Assembly (NCBI RefSeq): GCF_902859945.1
Contig: NZ_CADIKL010000002.1
Span: 124,001 to 188,000 of the forward strand
Direction of reading: 5' to 3'
DNA: 64,000 nt
Origin: Paraburkholderia caffeinitolerans
Lineage (GTDB): Bacteria; Pseudomonadota; Gammaproteobacteria; Burkholderiales; Burkholderiaceae
The notes under the pieces were generated by a model. It was not told where the DNA came from, did not search any database, and saw nothing but the letters and a program-made list of their open reading frames with translations. Positions 50,716 to 58,947 of the stretch are shown here, one piece after another. A program made the translations under genes and the position numbers. The first letter of the stretch is position 1, and each line of letters begins with the position of its first letter.

Positions 50716-51630
50716 ATGGAATCGATTGAACGCGAGCTTTCGGAGCGCGTACTTCAGTACCTCGTCGCAATCTCAACGTATGGAGGGATGCGTCAGGCGG
50801 CAGTTGGGCTCGGCGTCAATGTCTCCACGATCAGCCGCCAGGTCGCGCTTGCCGAGCGTGCGTTGCGCTTATCGCTCGTGTCGCGGCGGGGGCGAAGGAT
50901 GGAACTGACTGAAGCCGGCCAGATGGCCGTCGAGTATTTCCGGGAGCGGGACCGGCAGGCGCGGCGATTTCGCGCTCAACTCGACGAGTATCGCGGCCTG
51001 CGAAGAGGCCAGGTCACGATTGCTGTTGGCGAAGGCATCGTGACGAACCTGGTCTCCGTCGTTCTGAAGGAATTCCACATCAAATACCCGAACATCGTGG
51101 TGGAATTGCGCACTGGCCGGCTGCCTGAACTGCTGTCCATGGTTCGCGAGGACGAGGTCGATATCGGCATATCCATCGGGGCCTCGACCGATCCCACGCT
51201 GAATTCACGGCTATTCCAGAGCGAGCCGCTGTGCGCGATTTTCTCTGTCGATCATCGAATGTCGGCGCGCAAGTCAGTCTCAATGGAAGAGCTGGGCAAT
51301 GAGCGGCTGGTGTTCATGCCGGCGGACTTCGGACTGCAAACCTATATCGACGCGATCCTTGCTGATATTGGACGCATCTATGTGCCTGCGTTTCGCTGCG
51401 ATTTGTTCTCGACTGCTGCGGCTATCGCGGCGCAAAACCTCGCGGTGGCGTTCATGACCCGTCGTGCAGCGCAAGAGCGCATTACGGCTGGGCAAGTCAA
51501 GGCTGTACCCATCGACCACCCAATCGCCCGCACGTTCGATCGCTACGTCACGACTCGAGTCGGCAGGCGACTGGGGCCGGCCGCAAACTATCTTCTTCGT
51601 GAAGTAATAAGGCTAATGTCAACTCGCTGA
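50716..51630 (+). CDS. LysR family regulator of the carrier/M20 operon
   Basis: 304-aa LysR-type regulator. HTH: VLQYLVAISTYGGMRQAAVG with V-S-T-I-S-R-Q, then LVSRRGRRMELTEAG. Effector domain: RRGQVTIAVGEGIVTNLVSV, FHIKYPNIVVELRTGRLPEL, EDEVDIGISIG. The ATG at 50716 follows TAGGAAT. It is divergent from the YfcC/M20 operon across a 21-bp dyad and is therefore its likely regulator. Confidence 0.9.
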   Translation: MESIERELSERVLQYLVAISTYGGMRQAAVGLGVNVSTISRQVALAERALRLSLVSRRGRRMELTEAGQMAVEYFRERDRQARRFRAQLDEYRGLRRGQVTIAVGEGIVTNLVSVVLKEFHIKYPNIVVELRTGRLPELLSMVREDEVDIGISIGASTDPTLNSRLFQSEPLCAIFSVDHRMSARKSVSMEELGNERLVFMPADFGLQTYIDAILADIGRIYVPAFRCDLFSTAAAIAAQNLAVAFMTRRAAQERITAGQVKAVPIDHPIARTFDRYVTTRVGRRLGPAANYLLREVIRLMSTR

Positions 51631-51637
51631 TGATTGA

Positions 51638-51952
51638 ATGCTCGACGTAACGCCTGCGGGTGTGGCCTGGTTCAGCCGTCTGGGACTCGATGTTGGGGCG
51701 CTCAAGCCGGGCCGGGCCGGCATCGCGCGCCAATGCCTCGGCTGGACCGAGCGCCAGCATCACCTCGCGGGACCGCTTGGCGTCGGGTTCATGGCGGTGT
51801 TGTGCGACAAGGGCTGGCTGCGGCGCACGAATGACTCGCGCGCCGTTCAGGTCACGCCGGACGGCTGGGCCGCTTTGAAGAGCGAGCCAGGGCTCACGCC
51901 CGCAACGGTTGAAAATCTCGCGAATGTAGCAAGCGTCAGCCCGGCCGTATAA
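51638..51952 (+). pseudogene. C-terminal remnant of an ArsR-type regulator
   Basis: 104-aa frame resembling only the C-terminal half of about 220-residue ArsR/winged-helix regulators: V-T-P-A-G-V-A-W-F-x-R-L-G, then RQCLGWTERQHHLAGPLGV (usual form C-L-D-W-S-E-R-R-x-H-L-A-G), then GWLRRTNDSRAVQVTPDGW. The DNA-binding N-terminal half is absent, since a stop codon lies directly before the ATG and the LysR gene ends eight bases upstream. Most likely a truncated gene, although the frame is intact over what remains. Confidence 0.65.
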
Positions 51953-51972
51953 CCAGGCAGGCGTCACGCGCC

Positions 51973-52233
51973 CTATCCCCCCGCGCCTGCGCCATGCAGG
52001 TCGTCGTCGTCATCGTCTTCGACATCGGGCTCATCCAGATCGACTTCTAGCACCCGGCAGACGTCGCGCACGAATTCGTCCATGGCGGCGAAGCATTCGG
52101 GACTATGCGGCGGAAAGTCCTCGGGATTCTTCTTCCCCTGCGCGCGCCGGATCACGCGAATGCTGGCCTCCAGTGCCCGTGCTTCGGCCCAGATCGAATG
52201 GTTCCCGGAAGGTTCATTTGGTTCGCATGCCAT
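51973..52233 (-). CDS. Small acidic protein, unknown function
   Basis: 86-aa hypothetical protein with helical parts (EARALEASIRVIRRAQGKK, ECFAAMDEFVRDVCRVLEVD) and a very acidic end (D-V-E-D-D-D-D-D-D followed by a Gly/Ala tail). No signal or membrane helix. It is convergent with the ArsR remnant. The ribosome site is weak. No family recognised; coding potential is moderate. Confidence 0.45.
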   Translation of the reverse strand: MACEPNEPSGNHSIWAEARALEASIRVIRRAQGKKNPEDFPPHSPECFAAMDEFVRDVCRVLEVDLDEPDVEDDDDDDLHGAGAGG

Positions 52234-52387
52234 GCCCGGATTGTCGGCAACGGCCGCGCGAACTTTAGCGCCCTACCCCAACAAGTCGAATTTATTCCAA
52301 TTGCCTTTCTTGTTGTTTTAAGAAACCATTCATCGGACTATTCAGCCCCCCACCCGTTCCCCCGAACGACAACTCCGGTCCACGACG

Positions 52388-54388
52388 ATGAAAATCAATA
52401 CGATCCGGCCTTACGCCTCCGTGCTGCTCGCAGCAGCGTTGATGAGTGCCTGCAGCGGCGATTCCAACAACAACCCGCCACCAACATCGTCCACCCCGCC
52501 GCCCGCGACTGACGCCAGCGCCTGCCTCGCGGTCGACAACAATGGCTCCACTGTCGTCGTCGGCTCGAACCAGCCTGGCGATCCGTCGCTACCGGAGGCC
52601 GCATCCGGCTACCGGACGGGACTGAAACCGCGCTACGCCAAGACCTACATGGTTGCAACCTCGAACGCCTACGCGAGCGCCGCCGGTTGCGCCGTGCTCA
52701 AGCGCGGCGGCACCGCAGCCGATGCGGCGGTTGCGGTGCAGGCCGTGCTCGGCCTCACGGTTCCGGAGGCCACGGGGCTCGGCTCCGGCGGCGTGCTGCT
52801 GTATTACGACGGCCGCAGCAAGACGCTGCAAGCCTACGATGGCCGCGAAACGGCGCCCGCCGCCGCGACCGAAAACTATCTGCGCTACGTCGACGACACG
52901 ACGGATCAAACAACACCGCTGCCGAACGCGCGCGCAAGCGGCCGCTCGATCGGCACGATCGGCGTGCCGCGCCTGATCGAAGCGCTGCAGCACGATCACG
53001 GCAAGCTGGCCTGGAACGGCCTGTTCGGCGACGCGATTTCGCTGGCCACCAACGGCTTTCCGATCGGCGGGCGTCTCGCCGCGGCCATCGCGTCGAACGC
53101 GCCGAACCTGAAGCGCGATCCCGAAGCGGCCGCGTATTTCCTGAATGCGGACGGCTCGCCGAAGGCGCTTGGCACGGTGCTGAAGAATCCCGCCTACGCC
53201 GATGCCCTCACGCAGATGTCGCAGTCGGGCGCGAACGCGCTCTACACCGGCACAATCGCGCAGGACATCGTCGCGAAGATCGCGACCACGACGGGCGCCG
53301 ACGGCTCGACGCTCACGCCGGGCAAGACCACCCTCGCCGACCTCGCCGGCTATCAGGCGAAAGTGCGCGAACCGGTTTGCACGACGTATCGCGCTACGTA
53401 CTGGATCTGCGGAATGCCGCCGCCGTCGTCGGGCGGGATCGCAGTGGCCTCCGCGCTGGGCATTCTCGAGAACTTCGACCTGAAATCGCTCCCGCCCACG
53501 GCCATCGACCTCGAAGGCGGCAAGCCCACCGTCAACGGCGTGCATCTGATCACGGAAGCGGAACGGCTCGCGTACGCCGATCGCGACAAGTACGTTGCCG
53601 ATACCGACTTCGTACCGCTGCCGGGCGGCACCTGGGACACGATGCTCAACAAGCCCTATCTGAAGAGCCGCGCGGATTTGATTAGCATGTCGAAGAGTAT
53701 GGGCACGGCGCAGCCGGGCGATCTCGGCGCGGTGCCGGTCGGTATTGCCGCCAATCAGATCGAGCACGGCACGAACCAGTTCACGATCGTCGACGGCGAC
53801 GGCAGCGTGCTTACCGCCACCACCACGGTCGAGTCGAGCATGGGTTCGTTCCACATGACGCACGGCTTCCTGCTGAACAACCAGTTGACCGACTTCTCCG
53901 CGAGCCCGACCGACAGCGCCGGCAATCTGATCGCGAACCGCGTGCAACCGGGCAAGCGACCGCGCAGCTCGATGGCGCCGACGCTCGTGTTCAAGGTTGC
54001 GGCGGACGGTTCGAAGGGTGACTTCGTGATGGCGACCGGCTCGCCCGGCGGCGGCACGATTCCGCAATACGTGGTGAAGACGCTGGTGGGCGCGCTCGAC
54101 TGGGGTCTCGACGCACAGCAGTCGGCGGGTCTGATGGACTTCGGCGCGAGCAACAGCCCGACCACGACGATTGGCGGCGAACATCCGGATCTCGATCTCA
54201 CCAACAACGGTGTGAATGATCCGCTGATCGCCGGCCTGACTGCGCTGGGCCATAAGGTGTCGACGGCCTCGCAGGCTAGCGGCATCAATACGGTGATGCG
54301 CGTCACGCAAGGCCAGTCTGTCGTGCTGCAGGGCGGCACCGACCCGCGTCGCGAAGGCGTCGTGCTCGGCGATACGTTCACGCCCTGA
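52388..54388 (+). CDS. ggt: Gamma-glutamyltransferase, probable lipoprotein
   Basis: 666-aa Ntn hydrolase that splits gamma-glutamyl amides such as glutathione. The N-terminus has a lipobox-like ALMSAC (C22) followed by an Asn/Pro/Thr-rich linker, so it is probably anchored to a membrane in the periplasm. GLGSGGVLLYYDG and YDGRETAP are large-subunit motifs. Autocleavage is expected before T in HGTNQFTIVDGDGS; the usual T-T-H-F-S reads T-N-Q-F-T here, a known variation. GFLLNNQLTDFS and ATGSPGGGTIPQYV complete the active site. Normal length, no break. Confidence 0.9.
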   Translation: MKINTIRPYASVLLAAALMSACSGDSNNNPPPTSSTPPPATDASACLAVDNNGSTVVVGSNQPGDPSLPEAASGYRTGLKPRYAKTYMVATSNAYASAAGCAVLKRGGTAADAAVAVQAVLGLTVPEATGLGSGGVLLYYDGRSKTLQAYDGRETAPAAATENYLRYVDDTTDQTTPLPNARASGRSIGTIGVPRLIEALQHDHGKLAWNGLFGDAISLATNGFPIGGRLAAAIASNAPNLKRDPEAAAYFLNADGSPKALGTVLKNPAYADALTQMSQSGANALYTGTIAQDIVAKIATTTGADGSTLTPGKTTLADLAGYQAKVREPVCTTYRATYWICGMPPPSSGGIAVASALGILENFDLKSLPPTAIDLEGGKPTVNGVHLITEAERLAYADRDKYVADTDFVPLPGGTWDTMLNKPYLKSRADLISMSKSMGTAQPGDLGAVPVGIAANQIEHGTNQFTIVDGDGSVLTATTTVESSMGSFHMTHGFLLNNQLTDFSASPTDSAGNLIANRVQPGKRPRSSMAPTLVFKVAADGSKGDFVMATGSPGGGTIPQYVVKTLVGALDWGLDAQQSAGLMDFGASNSPTTTIGGEHPDLDLTNNGVNDPLIAGLTALGHKVSTASQASGINTVMRVTQGQSVVLQGGTDPRREGVVLGDTFTP

Positions 54389-54409
54389 TGTTCTGATGTT
54401 CTGATGTTC
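54386..54409 (+). repeat. Three tandem 8-bp TGATGTTC copies
   Basis: TGATGTTC is repeated three times without gaps from the ggt stop codon (the first TGA) onward. Being after the stop, changes in copy number would not alter the protein. Confidence 0.8.
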
Positions 54410-54412
54410 ACG

Positions 54413-54442
54413 ATGCGGGGCGGCGGGAAGTCCGCCCCGCAT
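54413..54442. terminator. GC-rich hairpin between ggt and the permease gene
   Basis: ATGCGGGGCGG (54413-54423) pairs perfectly with CCGCCCCGCAT (54432-54442) across an 8-base loop. It lies 25 bp after the ggt stop and 16 bp beyond the stop of the convergent permease gene, so it can end both transcripts. No T-run. Confidence 0.65.
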
Positions 54443-54457
54443 GCATTGCGAACACCG

Positions 54458-55927
54458 TTACTCCAGCGCGCCCACTTCTCCATTCCTTCCGGCGTTGGCG
54501 CGCGCGCCCGCTCCACCCATCGCCGCGAAATACGCCACGCCCGCTGCCACGAATCCAATCGGCCACGCAAACGCCGCAATCGCGGAGAGCGCGGGCAGCA
54601 ACGCAACCGCAACCGCTGCGCCCGCCGTCGGCACGAACACGGCCAACGCCTTCGGATTGACACCGTTGCGATAGAAGTACTCGCCGTTCTCGTCCGAGCG
54701 ATACAGGTCGTCGAGCTTGACCACGCCGCGCCGGATCAGGAAATAGTCGGCGGCCATGATCCCGAACAGCGGTCCGAGGAACGCACCGAGCCCGCCCAGA
54801 AAGTAATTCACGACCACCGGATTCGAGTACAGATTCCAGGGCATGACCACGAGTGCCAGCACTGCGCTGATAATGCCGCCGCGACGGAACGTAATGCGCT
54901 TGGGCCACACGTTGGCGAGGTCATAGGCCGGCGAGACGAAGTTGAGCACGACGTTCACGCCGATGGTCGCCACGATGAACATCAGCGCGCCCACGACCAG
55001 CACGAACGTGTTGGGCACGCGGGCGAGAATCAATGCGGGGTCGGTGATAGCCTTCCCGAACACCACCACGGTGCCCACTGTCATGGTGATGCTGATGGCG
55101 GCGAACGCCGCGAAATTGATTGGGATGCCCCAAAAATTCCCGACGATCACGGCGCGTTCCGATTTCGCGAAGCGCGTGAAGTCGCAATAGTTGAGCAGCA
55201 TGGTCGCGTAGGTGGAGACCAGCAGGAACGCGCCGGTCAGAATGCCCTGCACCACGCCGCTACCCGACAAGGGCTTGACCGAGAGATTCATCGGCAGATG
55301 CCAGTCGGCCATCGCGAAGAGCCACACGGCCATCGCCAGCATCACGATCCACACGATCGGTCCCGCCCAGTCCTGGAAGCGGCGCACCGCTTCCATGCCG
55401 CGCGTGATCACAAGCAGTTGCATGACCCAGAGCGACACGAAGCAGATCCAGCCCAGATACGAGAGGCCGAGCAGGCTCTGATCCTCCAGGTGCTGCAAGG
55501 CGGGATTGATGCGCAACAGCAGGACGACCACCGCGGTCGAAGCCAGATAGGTCTGGATGCCGTACCAGCAAATGGCAATGATTGCGCGAATCAACGCGGG
55601 CACGTTGGCCCCCCAGATGCCGAAGCTGAGTCGCGCCATCACGGGAAAGGGAACGCCGGTCTGCTGCCCCATGCGGCCCGCCCAGTTCATGCCGAAGAAC
55701 AGAATGCCCGTGCCAATCAGAATGGAGGCGAGCACCTGCCAGCCCGTCATGCCGAGCACGAACAAGCCCGCCACGAACGTATAGGTGCCGATGTTGTGTA
55801 TCGCCGACATCCAGACCGCAAAGAAGCTATAGGACGTCCACTTCCGCTCGGTGGCGGGCGCCAGGTCGTCGTTATACAGCCGGCCTGTCGGGTCCAGCTC
55901 GGCCAGTTTCCTGTCCTGTCTTTCCAC
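54458..55927 (-). CDS. NCS1 family nucleobase/hydantoin:cation symporter
   Basis: 489-aa inner-membrane symporter with about 12 helices, of the cytosine/allantoin/hydantoin permease family. NDDLAPATERKWTSYSFFAVWMS is split by family consensus at N-D-D-L-A-P; NIGTYTFVAGLF and GVPFPVMARLSFGIWGAN (substrate-site region) and LNYCDFTRFAKSE are typical. The GTG at 55927 is preferred, since AGGAGAG lies seven bases before it; an ATG six codons upstream overlaps that ribosome site. It is 112 bp downstream of the hydantoinase gene in one operon, so it likely imports a dihydropyrimidine or hydantoin. Confidence 0.9.
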   Translation of the reverse strand: MERQDRKLAELDPTGRLYNDDLAPATERKWTSYSFFAVWMSAIHNIGTYTFVAGLFVLGMTGWQVLASILIGTGILFFGMNWAGRMGQQTGVPFPVMARLSFGIWGANVPALIRAIIAICWYGIQTYLASTAVVVLLLRINPALQHLEDQSLLGLSYLGWICFVSLWVMQLLVITRGMEAVRRFQDWAGPIVWIVMLAMAVWLFAMADWHLPMNLSVKPLSGSGVVQGILTGAFLLVSTYATMLLNYCDFTRFAKSERAVIVGNFWGIPINFAAFAAISITMTVGTVVVFGKAITDPALILARVPNTFVLVVGALMFIVATIGVNVVLNFVSPAYDLANVWPKRITFRRGGIISAVLALVVMPWNLYSNPVVVNYFLGGLGAFLGPLFGIMAADYFLIRRGVVKLDDLYRSDENGEYFYRNGVNPKALAVFVPTAGAAVAVALLPALSAIAAFAWPIGFVAAGVAYFAAMGGAGARANAGRNGEVGALE

Positions 55928-56039
55928 GATGCTCTCTCCTCGCATAAACCCGCCGCTCACATTAGTTCTACGAATGGTTAGTGAGATTCTGGTGAAACGG
56001 CGGGCACTCCATGAATGGAATTACCCCAAGCAAAACAGT

Positions 56040-57464
56040 TCAGTCGCGCACGCCCTGCGGCCCGATCGTGGGCTTCCCGCAACGCAGGAAGCGGCCTCGC
56101 CCGCGACGCGGATGGAACTGGCCGTCCCAGACCACCGCCCCGCCAATCAGCGTGATGTCGGGCCACGCGCGCAGCGTTTGCCCTTCGTACGGCGTGTAGT
56201 CGACGGCGTGATGCAGGTCCGCATTGCGCAGTACGAATTCGCGCTCGCCCCAGATCACGAGATCGGCGTCGCTGCCGATTGCGATGGTGCCTTTGCGCGG
56301 ATGCAGGCCATAGGTCTTGGCCGGATTGGTGGCGGTCAGTTCAACGAAGCGGTTCAACGTCATGCGCCCCGCGAGCACGCCTTCGGAATAGAGCAGCGGC
56401 ATGCGCGTTTCCACGCCGGGAATGCCGTTCGGAATGTGGCTGAACGAGACTTCCTCGCCGCCGGGTTTTTTGCCTTCGGGCGCGTCGTAATTAAACGGCG
56501 CGTGGTCGGAGCTAAAGAGCGTAAAGAGCCCGTCGTTCAGTCCGTCCCAGATCACTTCCTGGTTGGCCTTGTCGCGCGGCGGAGGGCTGCAGACGCATTT
56601 CGCGCCCTGATAGTTGTCGTCGATGCCGAGATCGGCAGCGGTCAGAAACAGGTATTGCGGGCAGGTTTCGGCATACACCTTGAGGCCGCGCGAGCGCGCC
56701 CAGCGAATCTGCTCGACCGCTTCGCGCCCGGAGACGTGCACGATCAGCACCGGCACGTCCACCAGTTCAGCGAGCGAAATGGCACGGTGCGTGGCCTCGC
56801 GCTCCACCAGCAGCGGGCGCGCATGCGCATGGAAGCGCGGCGCTTTGCGGCCCGCGGCTTCGAGGCGCTTCGTGAGCCATTCGATGCAGTCGGCGTTTTC
56901 CGCGTGAACCATGGCCATCGCGCCGTATTCGCGGGCGATCGCCAACACGTCGAGGATCTGGCCGTCGTCGAGCTTCAGATCCTCATAGGTCATGTAGATC
57001 TTGAACGACGTGTAGCCCTCGGCAATCAGCGCCGGCAGCTCCTCTTCCAGCACCTTCGGCGTGGGGTCGCTCACGATCAGATGGAACGCGTAATCGACGT
57101 GCGCCTTGCCTTCGGCGCGGCCGTGATAGTCGTCCACGGCGGCGCGCAGGGACTGCCCTTTCTCCTGCGCCGCGAAAGGAATAACGGTGGTGGTGCCGCC
57201 ACACGCCGCCGCGCGCGTGCCGGTGTCGAAGTCGTCGGCCATGCGCAGCGGCGGCGCCATCGGCTGATCGAAATGGCAGTGCGCATCCACGCCGCCCGGC
57301 GTCACCACGCGCCCCGCCGCATCGATCTCGCGTGCGCCCGCCGGCAAACCCATGCCCAACTGGACGATGCGTCCGCCCGCAACGCCGATGTCGGCCACGA
57401 AGGTGTCGCTGGCCGTTGCGACACGCGCATTGCGGATAACCAGATCTAGCGCCGAACCTGTCAC
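56040..57464 (-). CDS. Dihydropyrimidinase / D-hydantoinase
   Basis: 474-aa cyclic amidohydrolase opening dihydropyrimidine or 5-substituted hydantoin rings. Zinc ligands H62 and H64 in DAHCHFD, the carboxylated lysine K155 in SFKIYMTYE, then H in MVHAEN, H in LIVHVSG, and D in FSSDHAPFN. The GTG start is supported by GGGAGA. Followed by an NCS1 permease and divergent from a GntR regulator, as in hydantoin or pyrimidine catabolic operons. No N-carbamoyl hydrolase is linked, so the pathway's next step must be encoded elsewhere or be different. Confidence 0.92.
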   Translation of the reverse strand: MTGSALDLVIRNARVATASDTFVADIGVAGGRIVQLGMGLPAGAREIDAAGRVVTPGGVDAHCHFDQPMAPPLRMADDFDTGTRAAACGGTTTVIPFAAQEKGQSLRAAVDDYHGRAEGKAHVDYAFHLIVSDPTPKVLEEELPALIAEGYTSFKIYMTYEDLKLDDGQILDVLAIAREYGAMAMVHAENADCIEWLTKRLEAAGRKAPRFHAHARPLLVEREATHRAISLAELVDVPVLIVHVSGREAVEQIRWARSRGLKVYAETCPQYLFLTAADLGIDDNYQGAKCVCSPPPRDKANQEVIWDGLNDGLFTLFSSDHAPFNYDAPEGKKPGGEEVSFSHIPNGIPGVETRMPLLYSEGVLAGRMTLNRFVELTATNPAKTYGLHPRKGTIAIGSDADLVIWGEREFVLRNADLHHAVDYTPYEGQTLRAWPDITLIGGAVVWDGQFHPRRGRGRFLRCGKPTIGPQGVRD

Positions 57465-57523
57465 CTGAAATCTCCCGCCTCGAAAATTGTCTTACGGATC
57501 AATGGCAATCATGACGTCACTTC

Positions 57524-57582
57524 TGTCGACATAATAGTCAACAATGCTGTTTACAAAACTAGTGTTTACATGAATGTCGACA
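57524..57582. promoter_or_regulatory. Cluster of TGTCGACA and TGTTTACA boxes, probable GntR operators
   Basis: The palindrome TGTCGACA occurs at 57524-57531 and 57575-57582. Between these lie two identical TGTTTACA boxes at 57548-57555 and 57563-57570. All four fit a T-G-T-N2-A-C-A core of the kind FCD-type GntR proteins bind. They fill the gap between the divergent hydantoinase (57464) and gntR (57670) starts. Confidence 0.6.
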
Positions 57583-57669
57583 ATCTGCGAGGCGGCCGGT
57601 ATCCTGATTCTGGGCGATGCGCAGCGTTGCTGGGCGCGCCCGCTTGACCGCAAATGAGAGGCCATTGCC

Positions 57670-58422
57670 GTGTCCGCAATCGACGAACTTGCCACGCCCC
57701 CTGCCAGGAAATCCGCCACGCGCAAACGCAAAACCGCTGCGCCGGCGCGCGCGCCACTCGAACTCAGCCAGGACGAGATTTACGAACGCATCTACGCGGC
57801 GATCCTCGAACACCGGCTGCATCCCGGCACCAAACTCGCGGAAGAGCGCCTGGCAGAAATCTTCAACGCCAGCCGCGGACGCATCCGCGAAGTGCTGGCG
57901 AGGCTCGCGCATGAGCAAGTCGTTGAACTGATTCCGCAGAAAGGCGCTTATGTCGCGCGGCCTTCCATCGAGCAGGCGCTCGATGTGTTCGAGGCGCGCC
58001 GCCTGATCGAACCCGCGATCATGCGGCGGCTCGTCGAAACCTTGACGGCCGAAAAGTTGAAGCGCCTGCGCGAACACGAAGCACTCGAAGCCGATGCGCG
58101 CAAGCGCGACGACAAGCGCACCGTGATCAGGCTCTCGGGCGAGTTTCATTCGCTCGCGGCGGATCTCGCGGGCAACTCGGCGCTCGCCCGCACCATGCGC
58201 GAGCTTTCCGTGCTCACCTGCCTCATGATCTTTCTCTACGATGCGCCCACCGCAACCTGTTGCCGCGCCGACGAGCACTCGCATATCGTCGACGCCATTG
58301 CGAAGCGCGACGCCGCGCGCGCCGAGCGTTTGATGCTCGAGCATCTGGACCACATTCAAGGCAGCATGAAGCTCGAGTCGGCAAGCGAGCAGGTCGATCT
58401 CGAAGAGATCTTCAGAAGCTGA
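57670..58422 (+). CDS. GntR family regulator, FCD subfamily, of the hydantoinase operon
   Basis: 250-aa regulator. A basic N-terminal tail (R-K-S-A-T-R-K-R-K) precedes the winged helix (about 35-100: ERIYAAILEHRLHPGTKLAE, NASRGRIREVLARLAHE, LIPQKGAYV). The FCD domain has DVFEARRLIEPAIMRRL, LSGEFHSLAADLAGN and H-S-H-I-V-D-A, supplying D/H metal ligands. It starts at GTG. Divergent from the hydantoinase/permease operon across four short palindromic boxes, it is the likely repressor; the ligand is probably a pathway metabolite. Confidence 0.9.
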   Translation: MSAIDELATPPARKSATRKRKTAAPARAPLELSQDEIYERIYAAILEHRLHPGTKLAEERLAEIFNASRGRIREVLARLAHEQVVELIPQKGAYVARPSIEQALDVFEARRLIEPAIMRRLVETLTAEKLKRLREHEALEADARKRDDKRTVIRLSGEFHSLAADLAGNSALARTMRELSVLTCLMIFLYDAPTATCCRADEHSHIVDAIAKRDAARAERLMLEHLDHIQGSMKLESASEQVDLEEIFRS

Positions 58423-58947
58423 TGCACGGGGGCCGCGAGTCGCCGCCCCCGCGACGGCTCGCGCGATTGGTTGTGTCCGCACCTTGTTTTCGCTAATCGA
58501 CACTGCGCTCTTGAAGTATCAATAACGCGCACACATCGCGTGCTATCGCGCGAATTCTCCTGTCCGCAATTCCTCCCTCACTTACAACGACCTTAACGCA
58601 TCCCGCATGCCGTAATGCATGCCGGTTGCGCATATGCGCGTCCTGACCCCGCATTGAAGCGGACATTTCATAGCGTATTTCCAGCGGGTTTACGCTAGTT
58701 CGCGAGAACACAAGCGATTGGGGCGCATCGCCCTAGGTCGAAAGAATGTGAAATACCTAATATCAAGTCACCGCAAGACATCAAGTCAAACGGCAAGGCA
58801 CTGAGCGATTCCCAAGCGTCATGGATGGCCACGATCGATGAGGTGGCTGTTCATCAGCATTGCACCTGGCCTTACACCGCTTCACGCACGACCGTTCAGC
58901 CCTGCACGGCCGTCGGACGCGGTTACCCATAAATCAAGGAGACAACC
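58423..58947. other. 525-bp promoter region of the formamidase operon
   Basis: No convincing gene on either strand. Near 58428-58450, GGGGGC and GCCCCC arms could form a weak terminator for gntR. Around 58740-58800 the sequence becomes AT-richer and contains the direct repeat described separately. CAAGGAGAC immediately precedes the formamidase ATG. The long leader fits a regulated promoter. Confidence 0.55.
58762..58788 (+). promoter_or_regulatory. Direct repeat ATCAAGTCA, candidate AraC-type site
   Basis: ATCAAGTCA occurs at 58762-58770 and 58780-58788, 18 bp start to start, with partly similar continuations (CCGCAAGAC and AACGGCAAG). Direct repeats close to two helical turns apart are the usual target of AraC-type activators. 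It lies 160 bp upstream of the formamidase start. The obvious candidate protein is the AraC-formamidase fusion at 60595. Confidence 0.5.

Noticed and set aside
58493-58711. 72-codon minus-strand frame upstream of the formamidase
   Set aside because: No ribosome site or family resemblance; it lies in the promoter region of the operon.
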